This document shows, piece after piece, positions 19,719 through 28,565 of a stretch of DNA of 64,000 bases. Position 1 is the first letter of the stretch; each line of letters opens with the position of its first letter. A program made the position numbers and the translations under genes. Source of the DNA: Haemophilus sp. HMSC068C11 (GTDB taxonomy: Bacteria; Pseudomonadota; Gammaproteobacteria; Enterobacterales; Pasteurellaceae); contig NZ_KV820368.1 in NCBI RefSeq assembly GCF_001815355.1, forward strand, positions 32,708 through 96,707. The letters are read 5' to 3'. A model generated the notes under the pieces. That model did no database searches. It saw nothing but the letters and a program-made list of their open reading frames with translations, and was not told where the DNA came from.

Positions 19719-20594
19719 ATGATTTACCAGATCCTAGCGTTGTTTATTTGGAGTAGTGCCTTTGTTGCCGCTAAATACACCTTTACAATGATGGACACCA
19801 TTTTGATGATCCAAGCCCGTTTATTAATGGCGGCGATTATTGTGATGCCACTCTTTTTTCGTCGTTGGAAAGGCGTGTCTAAACCGATGCGAAAACAGCT
19901 TTGGTGGCTAGGTTTTTTCAATTATACCGCGACCTTTTTGCTGGGATTCATTGGTTTAAAATATACAAGCGCGGCGAGTGCAACGACCATGATTGGATTA
20001 GAACCATTATGTGTGATTTTCATTGGGCATTTTTTCTTTCAAGATCGTGCGAAATGGTATCATTGGTTGTGTGGGGCTTTTGCCTTTTTAGGCGTGGCCA
20101 TTTTAATTCTAGGCGGGCAGGGCAATGAAGGCGCAAGTGAAATTAGCTTATTGGGTTGCTCCTTAGTGGTGGCGGCAAGTATTGTGTTTGCTTGTTGCTT
20201 GCGTTGGACGAAAAAAGTGGTGGCAACGGTTTCAGCACAAGCCTATACATCCATTTCGATTGTGTTAGCAAGCATCACCATGCTGCCATTTACTTTATTG
20301 CTGACGGAAAACTGGGATATCCATTTTAACTGGCTTGGTTTCTTCGGTTTGATTTATCTCGGTGTAGTATGTAGTTGGTTTGCCTTTTGGTTGTGGAATA
20401 AAGGCTTAAATTCGGTGGATGCAAAAATCTCGGGAATTTTGACCGCACTTGAGCCGATTTTTGGTGTCTTTTTGGCAGTATTATTACTCAACGAAGAGGT
20501 TTCACTTGTTTCAGCGCTTGGGATTATCATTATTGTGGTTTCAGCCCTAGGCGTAAGTTTATTACCCAGATGGTTACATAAAGAAATTAATTAA
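19719..20594 (+). CDS. EamA-family (DMT superfamily) transporter
   Basis: The 291-residue inner-membrane protein has about ten hydrophobic segments arranged as two EamA repeats (about 5-130 and 145-285), typical of drug/metabolite exporters. The segments FIWSSAFVAAKYTF and GLKYTSAASATTMIGLEPL fit the family. The chosen ATG at 19719 overlaps a USS tail; a longer frame to 19659 runs inside panF and is not credible. It follows panF by 16 bases and precedes prmA by 12, so it is probably in one transcript. Substrate unknown. Confidence 0.85.
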   Translation: MIYQILALFIWSSAFVAAKYTFTMMDTILMIQARLLMAAIIVMPLFFRRWKGVSKPMRKQLWWLGFFNYTATFLLGFIGLKYTSAASATTMIGLEPLCVIFIGHFFFQDRAKWYHWLCGAFAFLGVAILILGGQGNEGASEISLLGCSLVVAASIVFACCLRWTKKVVATVSAQAYTSISIVLASITMLPFTLLLTENWDIHFNWLGFFGLIYLGVVCSWFAFWLWNKGLNSVDAKISGILTALEPIFGVFLAVLLLNEEVSLVSALGIIIIVVSALGVSLLPRWLHKEIN

Positions 20595-20606
20595 AAGGAA
20601 AAGAAG

Positions 20607-21494
20607 ATGGCGTGGATTCAAATTCGCTTAAATAGTACAAATGAAAAAGCCGAGAATATTAGCGATTTTTTAGAAGAAATTGGCTCAGTTTCGGTCACAT
20701 TTATGGATAGCCAAGATACACCGATTTTTGAACCACTTCCAGGCGAAACACGTTTGTGGGGAAATACGGATGTGATTGCATTATTTGATGCAGAAACCGA
20801 TATGAATGAAATTGTGAGTTTGCTTAAACAAGCACATCATTTAGATGAAAACACCGCTTACAAAATTGAGCAAATCGAGGATAAAGATTGGGAACGTGAA
20901 TGGATGGATAACTTCCACCCAATGCAATTTGGCAAACGTTTATGGATTTGCCCAAGCTGGCGTGAAGTGCCAGATCAAAATGCAGTTAATGTGATGCTTG
21001 ATCCTGGTTTAGCTTTCGGAACAGGCACCCACCCGACAACCGCACTTTGTTTAGAGTGGTTAGATGGTTTGGATTTAACTGACAAAACCGTCATCGATTT
21101 TGGTTGTGGCTCTGGAATTCTTGCCATTGCAGCCCTTAAATTAGGGGCTAAAAATGCAATCGGTATTGATATCGATCCACAAGCCATTCTCGCCAGTCGA
21201 AATAATGCAGAACAAAATGGGGTGGCGGATCGTCTTCAACTTTTCTTATCCGATGATAAACCTGCAGATTTAAAAGCAGATGTTGTTGTGGCGAATATTC
21301 TTGCGGGGCCATTGAAAGAACTTTATCCGATTATTTCTCAACTAGTGAAAGAGAGCGGTGATCTTGGATTATCGGGTATTTTAGAAACCCAAGCAGAATC
21401 GGTATGTGATGCTTATACACAATCCTTTGATTTAGATCCTGTTGCAGTGAAAGAGGAATGGTGCCGTATTACAGGTAAATTAAAATCGGCTTAA
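20607..21494 (+). CDS. prmA: Ribosomal protein L11 methyltransferase
   Basis: PrmA trimethylates lysines and the N-terminus of ribosomal protein L11 using SAM. The 295-residue protein has the N-terminal L11-recognition domain with W-rich [16 protein letters not shown] (about 92-107). The SAM-binding domain follows, with [12 protein letters not shown] (about 133-144), [18 protein letters not shown] (about 164-181) and [10 protein letters not shown] (about 228-237). AAAGGAAAAG precedes the ATG. Confidence 0.96.
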   Translation: MAWIQIRLNSTNEKAENISDFLEEIGSVSVTFMDSQDTPIFEPLPGETRLWGNTDVIALFDAETDMNEIVSLLKQAHHLDENTAYKIEQIEDKDWEREWMDNFHPMQFGKRLWICPSWREVPDQNAVNVMLDPGLAFGTGTHPTTALCLEWLDGLDLTDKTVIDFGCGSGILAIAALKLGAKNAIGIDIDPQAILASRNNAEQNGVADRLQLFLSDDKPADLKADVVVANILAGPLKELYPIISQLVKESGDLGLSGILETQAESVCDAYTQSFDLDPVAVKEEWCRITGKLKSA

Positions 21495-21542
21495 TTTCTT
21501 TTTGTCAATTAAAAAAAGTGCATTTTTTGAACAAATTTCCCT

Positions 21543-21579
21543 TTGCAAAAAAAAAGAAAAATGCGTAATATAGCACCCC
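21543..21579 (+). promoter_or_regulatory. dusB-fis promoter with GC-rich discriminator
   Basis: TTGCAA (21543-21548) and TAATAT (21566-21571) are 17 bases apart and followed by AGCACCCCT. A GC-rich discriminator after the -10 box is the mark of promoters under stringent (ppGpp) control, known for the fis operon of enterics. The start site near 21578 is inferred. Confidence 0.65.
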
Positions 21580-21643
21580 TTGTCGGTGACTGCTGTTGCC
21601 TGACTTGATAGAGATTAGGACTTGTAATTGGGGATAACATAAA

Positions 21644-22624
21644 ATGCGAATTGGTTCTTATGAATTAAAAAATCGTATTTTATTGGCGCCCATGGCAGGT
21701 ATCACGGATCAACCTTTTCGACGTTTATGTGCCCATTACGGCGCGGGATTAACGTTTTCAGAGATGATGTCCACTAATCCACAAGTTTGGCATACAGAGA
21801 AATCGAAACTTCGTTTAGCACATAGTGAAGAGCTAGGATTAAATGCGGTGCAAATCGCAGGTTCTGATCCTTTAGAAATGGCCCAAGCTGCAGCAATTAA
21901 TGTAGCCTATGGCGCTGAAATTATCGACATCAATATGGGCTGTCCTGCAAAGAAAGTGAATCGAAAGCTGGCGGGTTCTGCACTGCTTCAATTTCCTGAT
22001 TTAGTGGAAAAAATTTTAAAAGAAGTCGTGAATGCCGTTGATGTGCCTGTGACGTTAAAAATTCGCACAGGTTGGGATAAAGCAAATCGAAACTGTGTGC
22101 AAATCGGCAAAATTGCAGAACAATCTGGTATTCAAGCTTTAACCATTCACGGGCGGACGAAAGAATGCCTATTTGAAGGGGAAGCGGAATACGACAATAT
22201 TCGAGCAGTCAAACAATCAATTTCAATTCCTGTTATTGCGAATGGTGATATTGATTCTGCCTCGAAAGCGAAAAAGGTACTTGAGTATACAGGTGCTGAT
22301 GCAATAATGATCGGTCGTGCCGCACTAGGCAATCCATGGCTTTTTCAAGCCGTCGAGGCTTTAGTTGAACATGATTCGATAATTCAAACTCCAAGTTTGC
22401 GTGAAAAGTGCGGTCATATTTTGCGTCATATTCAGGAACTTCATGAGTTCTATGGTGAGCAAAAAGGCTATCGAATAGCCCGTAAGCACGTAGCTTGGTA
22501 TTTACAGGGAATTCAACCCGATTCCGTTTTTAGACAGACTTTTAACGCAATTAATGAACCGAAAGAGCAGTTAATTGTGCTGGAAGATTTTTTAAATTCA
22601 ATTTTGGATAAAGAAAAATGTTAG
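21644..22624 (+). CDS. dusB: tRNA-dihydrouridine synthase B
   Basis: DusB reduces uridine 17 of the tRNA D-loop using FMN and NADPH. The 326-residue protein starts with [22 protein letters not shown] (read in parts). The catalytic cysteine is in [18 protein letters not shown] (about 98-115), the FMN/RNA segment TLKIRTGWD is near 137, and IHGRTKE is near 168. It overlaps fis by seven bases, the same dusB-fis operon as in enterics. The likely promoter is 70-100 bases upstream with a GC-rich discriminator. Confidence 0.95.
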   Translation: MRIGSYELKNRILLAPMAGITDQPFRRLCAHYGAGLTFSEMMSTNPQVWHTEKSKLRLAHSEELGLNAVQIAGSDPLEMAQAAAINVAYGAEIIDINMGCPAKKVNRKLAGSALLQFPDLVEKILKEVVNAVDVPVTLKIRTGWDKANRNCVQIGKIAEQSGIQALTIHGRTKECLFEGEAEYDNIRAVKQSISIPVIANGDIDSASKAKKVLEYTGADAIMIGRAALGNPWLFQAVEALVEHDSIIQTPSLREKCGHILRHIQELHEFYGEQKGYRIARKHVAWYLQGIQPDSVFRQTFNAINEPKEQLIVLEDFLNSILDKEKC

Positions 22625-22917
22625 AACAACAACGTAGTCCGTCTGAAGCGTTAACCGTTTCAGTTTTAAACTCTCAATCACAAGTAACAAACAAACCATT
22701 ACGTGATTCAGTAAAACAAGCTTTACGCAATTACTTATCACAATTAGATGGTCAAGATGTGAATGATCTTTACGAATTAGTATTAGCGGAAGTTGAACAC
22801 CCGATGTTAGATATGATTATGCAATACACCCGCGGTAACCAAACTCGTGCAGCGAACATGCTCGGCATTAACCGTGGTACATTGCGTAAGAAATTGAAAA
22901 AATACGGTATGGGCTAA
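22618..22917 (+). CDS. fis: DNA-binding protein Fis
   Basis: Fis is a nucleoid protein that bends DNA and activates rRNA and other growth-related promoters. The 99-residue product has the N-terminal beta-hairpin region and a C-terminal helix-turn-helix. The HTH reads [22 protein letters not shown] (in two parts, about 74-95) and is nearly identical to the enteric protein. It overlaps the end of dusB and should share its promoter. A terminator follows at 22934. Confidence 0.97.
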   Translation: MLEQQRSPSEALTVSVLNSQSQVTNKPLRDSVKQALRNYLSQLDGQDVNDLYELVLAEVEHPMLDMIMQYTRGNQTRAANMLGINRGTLRKKLKKYGMG

Positions 22918-22933
22918 TTAAGATTAGCAAAAG

Positions 22934-22963
22934 AAAAGGCGAACATGATGTTCGCCTTTTTAT
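22934..22963. terminator. Bidirectional terminator between fis and tonB
   Basis: AAAAGGCGAACAT and ATGTTCGCCTTTT (22934-22946 and 22948-22960) form a 13-bp stem between convergent genes, with T-rich tails on both strands. Confidence 0.92.
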
Positions 22964-22967
22964 TTAT

Positions 22968-23768
22968 CTATTGAATGGTGAAGCTAATTGGTACACTGAC
23001 TGAAGAGGTAAATCCAGCGGGTTTTGGACCAACAGGTCTTGCACTTCTCACCGCTTCCAGTGCTGCGTTGTCTAAGCTTTCATCTCCAGAGGAGTTCGTT
23101 ACTCGTTCTCCTGATAAGGAACCATCTGCCCCTACGCTAAAACTCACGCTCACAACACCTTGTTTACGCATCATCTTCGCTCGAGCAGGATAACGTTTGT
23201 GCCGTTCAATTTCACGTCGAATAGCTGCACGGTAAGCATTTAGCTCATCCGTATTGGTACCTGAGCCACCTTGAACGCCATTTGTACCAGGTTGACCTGT
23301 GGTCGTTGCTTTAGAATTTGCCGTAGCCGTTGAATTAATATTCTTATCGCCAATCGGTAAGCTCTTCGGCATTTCTACCGCTTTCTCTGCTTTTACCTCA
23401 TTTTTAGGTTTTTCTTTTGGCTTCTCTTTCGGTTTTGGTTTCGGCTTTTCTATTGGTTTTTCTGGCTTTTTCTCAGGTTCTTTTTTCTTCTCAGGCTCTG
23501 GTTTCTTCGTTGGATCTGCGACGACTTCTTGCTTTTCAGGTTCCGGTTCTGCCTGTTGAGGTTCAGGTTCCGGCTCAGGAGCGGGTTCTTCCACTCTCAT
23601 CCCTTGAATCATTTCCATTGATATTGTCGTGGATATTTCACCTGTAGCATTACTTGCAGCTTCACTTGGCTTATGCCAGTTCCAAAGCAATGCGCCTACA
23701 ATGGCACCATGAATTAATAGAGAAATAAGCAAGCCTAATAGTGATCGTTTAGCTTGTTGGCTGTTCAT
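22968..23768 (-). CDS. tonB: Energy-transducing protein TonB
   Basis: TonB couples the proton-motive force from ExbB-ExbD to outer-membrane receptors for iron, haem and transferrin. The 266-residue protein has one membrane anchor (about 11-30) with the family serine/histidine pattern [14 protein letters not shown] long Pro/Glu/Lys-rich spacer follows (about 60-128, with EP and KP repeats), and the C-terminal domain is at about 185-266, with [20 protein letters not shown]. It overlaps exbD by four bases, giving the order exbB-exbD-tonB. Confidence 0.95.
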   Translation of the reverse strand: MNSQQAKRSLLGLLISLLIHGAIVGALLWNWHKPSEAASNATGEISTTISMEMIQGMRVEEPAPEPEPEPQQAEPEPEKQEVVADPTKKPEPEKKKEPEKKPEKPIEKPKPKPKEKPKEKPKNEVKAEKAVEMPKSLPIGDKNINSTATANSKATTTGQPGTNGVQGGSGTNTDELNAYRAAIRREIERHKRYPARAKMMRKQGVVSVSFSVGADGSLSGERVTNSSGDESLDNAALEAVRSARPVGPKPAGFTSSVSVPISFTIQ

Positions 23769-24202
23769 TGTTTATGCCCTACTCCGACGCCTCCCACTGC
23801 TGGCGCATTTTTGCTCGAAGCGCCTTTATCTTTCATCGAAACAATCGCGACATTTTTAATTTCGTTTTTCGATAACATGTCAGTAATCGTCACAAAATCT
23901 TGGAAAGAGGCTTCTGCATCAATTTTTAATGTAACTTTCTGATCTTTATTCCAACCCGCGATCTCTTTTTCAAGCGCTTCTTGCGAGATAGGTTTGTCAT
24001 TAAAATAAAGTTGTTTATCTGCCGTTACAGTCAATAATTTGGCTAATTCATCTGATTTGAATGCGACCGTTGAACTGGCTTTTGGCACATTAACTTGAAT
24101 TTTTCCTTGAGAAATAAAGGATGCGGTGATCAACACTATCGCTAATAACACCAACATAATGTCGATGAAAGGAATAATATTGATTTCATCAAATTTTTTC
24201 AC
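23765..24202 (-). CDS. exbD: Biopolymer transport protein ExbD
   Basis: ExbD forms the rotating dimer of the Ton motor. The 145-residue protein has one N-terminal membrane helix (about 12-31), [18 protein letters not shown], containing the essential aspartate (D14). The rest is a periplasmic domain of about 110 residues. It lies three bases after exbB and overlaps tonB, so all three are one iron-regulated operon. Confidence 0.95.
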   Translation of the reverse strand: MKKFDEINIIPFIDIMLVLLAIVLITASFISQGKIQVNVPKASSTVAFKSDELAKLLTVTADKQLYFNDKPISQEALEKEIAGWNKDQKVTLKIDAEASFQDFVTITDMLSKNEIKNVAIVSMKDKGASSKNAPAVGGVGVGHKQ

Positions 24203-24204
24203 GA

Positions 24205-24657
24205 TTATTCCTTATCTTTTTGAGCGTTTAATACTTTCCATTTCAATAAGTTAACATCTACTTTACGACCTAAGCCGTTATAGAACATCATGGATGGAAT
24301 CGCGACTAAAATACCTAGTGCGGTTGCTTTTAGCGCAAGAGAGAGGTGCATCATGATTGCGCCAGCATCGACATCACCGCCAGCTTGACCAATTTGATAG
24401 AAGGTTAACAAAATACCAATTACTGTTCCTAACAAGCCCACATAAGGTGCGTTTGCGCCAACGGTTGAAATGGTCGTCATATTGCGATTTAAATCAATTT
24501 CAAGTGAATGGATATTGGAATATTTAGCGACATTGACACGGCTTAAAAAGATAAAACGCTCAATCACAGTAGCAAGCATGATTACGCTCATAAGAAGTAA
24601 AAGCCCGATAATAATGTAATCACTATATTGTTCTAAAAACTCAAAAAGTTTTGGCAT
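24205..24657 (-). CDS. exbB: Biopolymer transport protein ExbB
   Basis: ExbB is the pentameric stator channel of the Ton complex. The 150-residue protein has three hydrophobic segments (about 14-34, 66-88 and 105-125). They carry the family motifs [17 protein letters not shown] and [21 protein letters not shown], with the small-residue threonines lining the proton path. It is the shorter Haemophilus-type ExbB rather than the 244-residue enteric form. A Fur-like site lies upstream. Confidence 0.95.
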   Translation of the reverse strand: MPKLFEFLEQYSDYIIIGLLLLMSVIMLATVIERFIFLSRVNVAKYSNIHSLEIDLNRNMTTISTVGANAPYVGLLGTVIGILLTFYQIGQAGGDVDAGAIMMHLSLALKATALGILVAIPSMMFYNGLGRKVDVNLLKWKVLNAQKDKE

Positions 24658-24697
24658 CTGATAGTCCTTTTATATGATAAAGAATACAAAATTAATT

Positions 24698-24716
24698 GAT
24701 AATGAATTTCAATTAG
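24698..24716. promoter_or_regulatory. Fur-box-like site upstream of exbB
   Basis: GATAATGAATTTCAATTAG matches the 19-base Fur consensus at 12 positions, with the first half GATAATGA intact. It lies about 40-60 bases upstream of the exbB start. Iron repression of the Ton operon is expected from the family. Confidence 0.55.
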
Positions 24717-24829
24717 ATTGGAATTTTATCAAATGAAAAATAGAGCGTAAATATAAATTAGAAAAATGGCTATTTTTTGACCGCACTTTGAGGTAAATCA
24801 TAGAAAGTGCGGTTGTTTTGAGAGGGGAT

Positions 24830-25297
24830 TTAAAGGGATTGCAGGTAATCTAAGACAACCTGATGATGTTCGCCTGTTTTGAATTTATCAAAAACGTGTT
24901 GAATTTTGCCTTGTTCATCAATGAGGAAGCTAATGCGGTGAATGCCGTCATAGGTGCGTCCCATAAATTTCTTTTCACCCCAAACACCAAATTGCTCGGC
25001 AACCTGGTGATCTTCATCAGAAAGCAAGGTGAAATTGAGCGATTTTTTCTCAACAAATTGAGCCAGTTTTTTTGGCGCATCTGTGCTGATGCCTAAAATA
25101 ATCACACCTAATTTTTCTAACTCGCTTTTAGCATCACGTAAACCGCAGGCTTGAGTTGTACAGCCTGGTGTTAAGGCTTTTGGATAAAAATACACGAGTA
25201 CTTTTTTGCCTTTAAAGTTGCCAAGTGAAATTGGTTGATTATCTTGATTTAAAAGGGTGAATTGCGGTGCTAAGTCACCCACTTGTAATGTTTTCAT
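24830..25297 (-). CDS. bcp: Thioredoxin-dependent peroxiredoxin (Bcp/PrxQ)
   Basis: Bcp reduces hydrogen peroxide and organic peroxides in the cytoplasm. The 155-residue protein has the motif YPKALTPGCTTQACGLRD (about 38-55), giving peroxidatic C46 and resolving C51, the atypical two-cysteine arrangement of Bcp. The start MKTLQVGDLAPQFTL is standard. It is transcribed divergently from dapA, with 117 bases between the starts. An inverted USS pair (24779-24814) follows its stop codon. Confidence 0.95.
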   Translation of the reverse strand: MKTLQVGDLAPQFTLLNQDNQPISLGNFKGKKVLVYFYPKALTPGCTTQACGLRDAKSELEKLGVIILGISTDAPKKLAQFVEKKSLNFTLLSDEDHQVAEQFGVWGEKKFMGRTYDGIHRISFLIDEQGKIQHVFDKFKTGEHHQVVLDYLQSL

Positions 25298-25414
25298 AAA
25301 AAATCCTTAAAAATGTAAAAAATGATTTGTAAATTCAAGCTATTTTAGCGATTATAACCAAATATTTTCAAATGTTATTGTTAAAACGCAAAATAGATGT
25401 AAATGGAGTACCTT

Positions 25415-26311
25415 ATGACTACGCAAACCCCCTTATTTTCAGGCAGTATTGTTGCTTTAGTAACCCCGATGGATAACCACGGGAACATTGATTTTGAAAC
25501 ATTAGAAAAACTTATCGAGTTTCATATCAATGCGGGTACAGATTCGATTGTATCTGTGGGGACAACAGGAGAGTCCGCCACATTAAGCATTGAAGAAAAT
25601 GTGAAGGTGATTGAAAAGACGGTTGAGTTAGCAAAAGGACGTATTCCAATCATTGCTGGCACCGGTGCGAATGCAACGAGCGAAGCCATTGTGATGACAA
25701 AATTATTACGTGATAGCGGTGTAGCCGGTTGTTTATCTGTTGTTCCTTACTACAATAAACCAACTCAAGAAGGCATGTTCCAACATTTTAAAGCGATTGC
25801 AGAATGCACGGATTTACCACAACTTCTTTATAACGTACCAGGTCGTACCGGTAGTGATATGAAACCTGAAACCGTAGCACGTTTGTCGCAAATTGAGAAT
25901 ATTGTGGGGATTAAAGAAGCCACAGGCGATTTAACTCGTATCACTGCAATTAAAGAATTAGCCGGTAAAGATTTCATTGTGTTAAGTGGGGATGATGCTA
26001 CAGGGCTAGAAGCGATGAAATTAGGTGCAGAAGGTGTCATTTCTGTGACAAACAACCTTGCTGCAAAAGACATGGCCGCGATGTGTCGCTATGCTTTAGC
26101 GGGTGATTTTGCAAAAGCGGAAGAAATTAATGCCCGCTTAATGCCTTTACACCAAGATTTATTTATTGAATCAAACCCAATTCCAGTAAAATGGGCTGCA
26201 TATCGTTTAGGTTTAATTAAGACTTCACACTTACGTTTACCACTTACTGTGTTAAGCGAAAGCGCTCAAGTAAAAGTAGAAGAAGCATTAAAAATTGCTG
26301 GCTTAATTTAA
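25415..26311 (+). CDS. dapA: 4-Hydroxy-tetrahydrodipicolinate synthase
   Basis: DapA condenses pyruvate and aspartate semialdehyde, the first committed step to lysine and diaminopimelate. The 298-residue protein shows [10 protein letters not shown] (about 42-51), the tyrosine motif [14 protein letters not shown] (about 107-120), LYNVPGRTG (about 132-140) and the Schiff-base lysine in GIKEATGD (about 160-167). The ATG at 25415 has GGAG six bases upstream; an earlier in-frame ATG at 25403 would precede the ribosome site. BamC follows in the same direction, as in E. coli. Confidence 0.96.
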   Translation: MTTQTPLFSGSIVALVTPMDNHGNIDFETLEKLIEFHINAGTDSIVSVGTTGESATLSIEENVKVIEKTVELAKGRIPIIAGTGANATSEAIVMTKLLRDSGVAGCLSVVPYYNKPTQEGMFQHFKAIAECTDLPQLLYNVPGRTGSDMKPETVARLSQIENIVGIKEATGDLTRITAIKELAGKDFIVLSGDDATGLEAMKLGAEGVISVTNNLAAKDMAAMCRYALAGDFAKAEEINARLMPLHQDLFIESNPIPVKWAAYRLGLIKTSHLRLPLTVLSESAQVKVEEALKIAGLI

Positions 26312-26413
26312 TGAATTAAAGGGTTGTTTTTACAGCCCTTTAAACTTTCAGCTCTTTTATTTGTCAAAGAGCGGTCATTATTCTAATTATTTTTTATTGA
26401 AAGGATTTAAGGA

Positions 26414-27415
26414 ATGAAAAAAATCGTACTGAGTTTAGTCGCAGCAGCATTGTTATCGGCATGTTCAAACAGCGTGGAAAAAATGCAGACGGCTAATGAC
26501 ACTTATCAAAATTCTGATCGTGAAATACCGAGCTTTTCTCCTTTAGCAAGTGGTGGGGTAACATTGCCGCAAGCTGATCCGACTTATGAACTTCCTCAGC
26601 TTAATGCGAAAAAAGAACGCGTGGATATTCGTCCGCCTTCAACCCCATTAGCGATTATTAAAAATTCTTTAACACAATTTGATGGCGAACGTGCATTGAT
26701 TGTTTATACGGATGCACAAGCAGAGCTTTATAACCTCAAACAAATTGAGCGTTTATTGAAAGAAGAAGGCACGAATTCGACCTTAGATGGTGCAATATTA
26801 ATGAGTGACTGGGCGCCAACGGGTCGTGCAGACGATAAAGCCAATACAGAGATCCGTTATAAAATTGAACAAGTTACAGCGCAAGATGCGAGTGCGTTAG
26901 CGGTTTCTGTCGAACAAATGCGTCGTGATGGTGTAATTTACACACCAAATCAAGCTGATAAGCAGCGCTATGCATCTGATCGTTTAAATCGTTTTGTTTC
27001 GGCGCTCACTAGCGCTTATAACAAGCAACAACAAGATTTAAGTAGTGCTTCTGTAGGACCTTTCCAATCTGGTTTAATTACTGATACGAATGGCAGAATG
27101 GCATTGGGTATGGATGCAAGCTTTGGTCAAGCATGGCAACGTTTAGGTTCGGCTCTACCGAAATTAGGCTTTAAAGCAACATCTGAATCTGCAGGCCGTG
27201 GTTATCGTGAATTGAAATATAAACCATTGGATAAACAAGAGTGGTTACGTTTAGGTGTGAATCCGCCTAATCTAGAAAAAGGCGTTTACCAAATGCAAAT
27301 TTCTGCGGTGGGTAAACAAAGTGCGGTCGTGATCACTGATGAAGATGGCAAGGCATTACCAAATGAAGCCGCTCAATCCCTCTATTCCGCGCTAGGTGTG
27401 TTACTTGCGCAATAA
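26414..27415 (+). CDS. bamC: Outer membrane assembly lipoprotein BamC
   Basis: BamC (NlpB) is an outer-membrane lipoprotein of the BAM complex that inserts beta-barrel proteins. The 333-residue precursor has a lipobox LLSAC with the modified cysteine at residue 17. An unstructured N-terminal lasso region follows (about 20-95), then two helix-grip domains (about 95-210 and 225-333). The location right after dapA is the conserved one. Sequence similarity in this family is low, so position contributes much of the confidence. Confidence 0.9.
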   Translation: MKKIVLSLVAAALLSACSNSVEKMQTANDTYQNSDREIPSFSPLASGGVTLPQADPTYELPQLNAKKERVDIRPPSTPLAIIKNSLTQFDGERALIVYTDAQAELYNLKQIERLLKEEGTNSTLDGAILMSDWAPTGRADDKANTEIRYKIEQVTAQDASALAVSVEQMRRDGVIYTPNQADKQRYASDRLNRFVSALTSAYNKQQQDLSSASVGPFQSGLITDTNGRMALGMDASFGQAWQRLGSALPKLGFKATSESAGRGYRELKYKPLDKQEWLRLGVNPPNLEKGVYQMQISAVGKQSAVVITDEDGKALPNEAAQSLYSALGVLLAQ

Positions 27416-27433
27416 TATAATAAGTTGATAAAT

Positions 27434-27466
27434 AAAAAGTGCGGTTCAATTTGACCGCACTTTTTT
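27434..27466. terminator. Bidirectional terminator built from an inverted USS pair
   Basis: AAAAAGTGCGGT/ACCGCACTTTTT (27434-27445 and 27454-27465) lies between convergent bamC and the small unknown gene. Confidence 0.9.
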
Positions 27467-27478
27467 ATTAGAAAAAAT

Positions 27479-27775
27479 TTATTCAGCTTTCACGCCTAAG
27501 TTACCCATTTTTACACCGAGGTTACCGAGTGAAACCGGATCCAAATAATCCCCCAAGAATTTGAATAACTCACTTAATTCCGTAAATGAGCGTTTGATTT
27601 TTACTTGATCTTCTACTTTACGCACAAATTCATAACGCACATTTTCGCCTTCAAAATAAGCTGTGAGCGTGAGATAAATGGTTTCAAAAAAGTGGCTTTG
27701 AGCCCCTTCTTCACCTGGATCACTGATACGGACATTCCAAGTATTGTTAAATAAAACTTCTGTTTTGATTGACAT
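27479..27775 (-). CDS. Uncharacterised small protein with repeated C-terminal motif
   Basis: The 98-residue cytoplasmic protein is not recognised. It has a mixed charged composition, no signal peptide and no membrane segment. The C-terminus repeats a hexapeptide: GNLGVK-M-GNLGVK-AE (about 84-98). GAGGAAG precedes the ATG, so translation is well supported. It lies 25 bases after arfA in the same direction. The terminator inside arfA should stop most transcription before it, so it may need its own promoter or read-through. Confidence 0.7.
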   Translation of the reverse strand: MSIKTEVLFNNTWNVRISDPGEEGAQSHFFETIYLTLTAYFEGENVRYEFVRKVEDQVKIKRSFTELSELFKFLGDYLDPVSLGNLGVKMGNLGVKAE

Positions 27776-27800
27776 ATAGACTTCCTCTTTTTGTTATTTT

Positions 27801-28055
27801 TTATACTGAAATTGAAACGAAAAACCCGATGATAAAATTTCTGAAATCAAAAACTTTATCATCGGGCTTTTCAAACCAATTGCTCGCATATTTTGCTTTT
27901 CGTTGGTAACTGCCTTTGCCTTTACGTTTTTTCTCAACGCGTTGGCGGAATAATTTGTCGTGTAATAGTGCCATCACAGCATTATCTTTCACGACTCCTT
28001 TGGAGTGTTGATAAATGGGCTGATTTTCAACCGCACTTTTTGTTTTTTTTGTCAT
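27801..28055 (-). CDS. arfA: Alternative ribosome-rescue factor A (non-stop mRNA type)
   Basis: ArfA recruits release factor RF2 to ribosomes stalled at the end of non-stop mRNAs, a backup to tmRNA. The 84-residue frame contains the family core [19 protein letters not shown] (about 15-33), then [19 protein letters not shown] (about 35-53). The hydrophobic tail [14 protein letters not shown] destabilises the full-length form in known homologues. The ATG at 28055 has AGAGG upstream; a longer frame to 28100 is not supported. Codons 64-77 form a perfect 12-bp hairpin followed by T5, so transcription should stop before the stop codon. The truncated message is then a tmRNA substrate, and ArfA accumulates when tmRNA fails. 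Confidence 0.93.
   Translation of the reverse strand: MTKKTKSAVENQPIYQHSKGVVKDNAVMALLHDKLFRQRVEKKRKGKGSYQRKAKYASNWFEKPDDKVFDFRNFIIGFFVSISV
27818..27866 (-). terminator. Intrinsic terminator inside the arfA reading frame
   Basis: On the minus strand CCCGATGATAAA (27866-27855) pairs perfectly with TTTATCATCGGG (27836-27825), followed by TTTTTC. The predicted transcript end lies near codon 79, before the stop at 27801. This yields a non-stop arfA mRNA. Confidence 0.85.
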
Positions 28056-28120
28056 ATTTACCTCTAAAAAATTGCCGTGAAGTGTTTCACGGCAAGTCAT
28101 TATAGCGAAAATGAATAAAA

Positions 28121-28471
28121 TTACAAAATGGCGAGTACGCTTTCAGGCGGTCGTCCAATTTTGGCTTTTTCACCTTTTACCACAATCGGGCGCTCTAATA
28201 AGGCTGAATTTTCACTGATGGCTTTTAATAAATCATCATGAGTTAATGCAGGATTATCTAACCCTAATGATTGATAAAGCTCATCTTTGGTACGCATCAT
28301 TTTTCTAACATCATCTAATCCTAATTTATTAGCCAGTTGCTGTAATGCTTCAACAGAGTAGTGTTGTTGCAAATAAAGTTCGATAGTTGGTTGGATACCT
28401 TTTTCTTCTAATAAAGCTAAGGTTTCACGGCTTTTTGAACAGCGCGGATTATGGTAAATCTTAACAGACAT
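28121..28471 (-). CDS. ArsC/YfgD-family reductase
   Basis: The 116-residue protein has the ArsC opening [19 protein letters not shown], with the catalytic cysteine at residue 11 and the downstream arginine segment [18 protein letters not shown] (about 93-110). The thioredoxin-like fold uses glutathione and glutaredoxin in true arsenate reductases. The gene is divergent from perM, as yfgD is close to perM in E. coli. No arsenite pump gene is present, so arsenate reduction may not be its main task. Confidence 0.85.
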   Translation of the reverse strand: MSVKIYHNPRCSKSRETLALLEEKGIQPTIELYLQQHYSVEALQQLANKLGLDDVRKMMRTKDELYQSLGLDNPALTHDDLLKAISENSALLERPIVVKGEKAKIGRPPESVLAIL

Positions 28472-28565
28472 AACGTTTCCTTCTATTTTATGTTGAATGA
28501 GTGGATATAGGATTGATTTAAATTTTAACTTATAATGACAAAAAATACTTGTTTAGGAAGACTTT

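Noticed and set aside
23299..23647. Phe/Gly/Ser-rich open frames opposite tonB
   Set aside because: They are the complement of the Pro/Glu/Lys repeat spacer of tonB, which avoids stops on the other strand.
24779..24815. Inverted USS pair as a bcp terminator
   Set aside because: On the bcp strand the hairpin is followed by As rather than Ts, so it is probably only an uptake-sequence pair.
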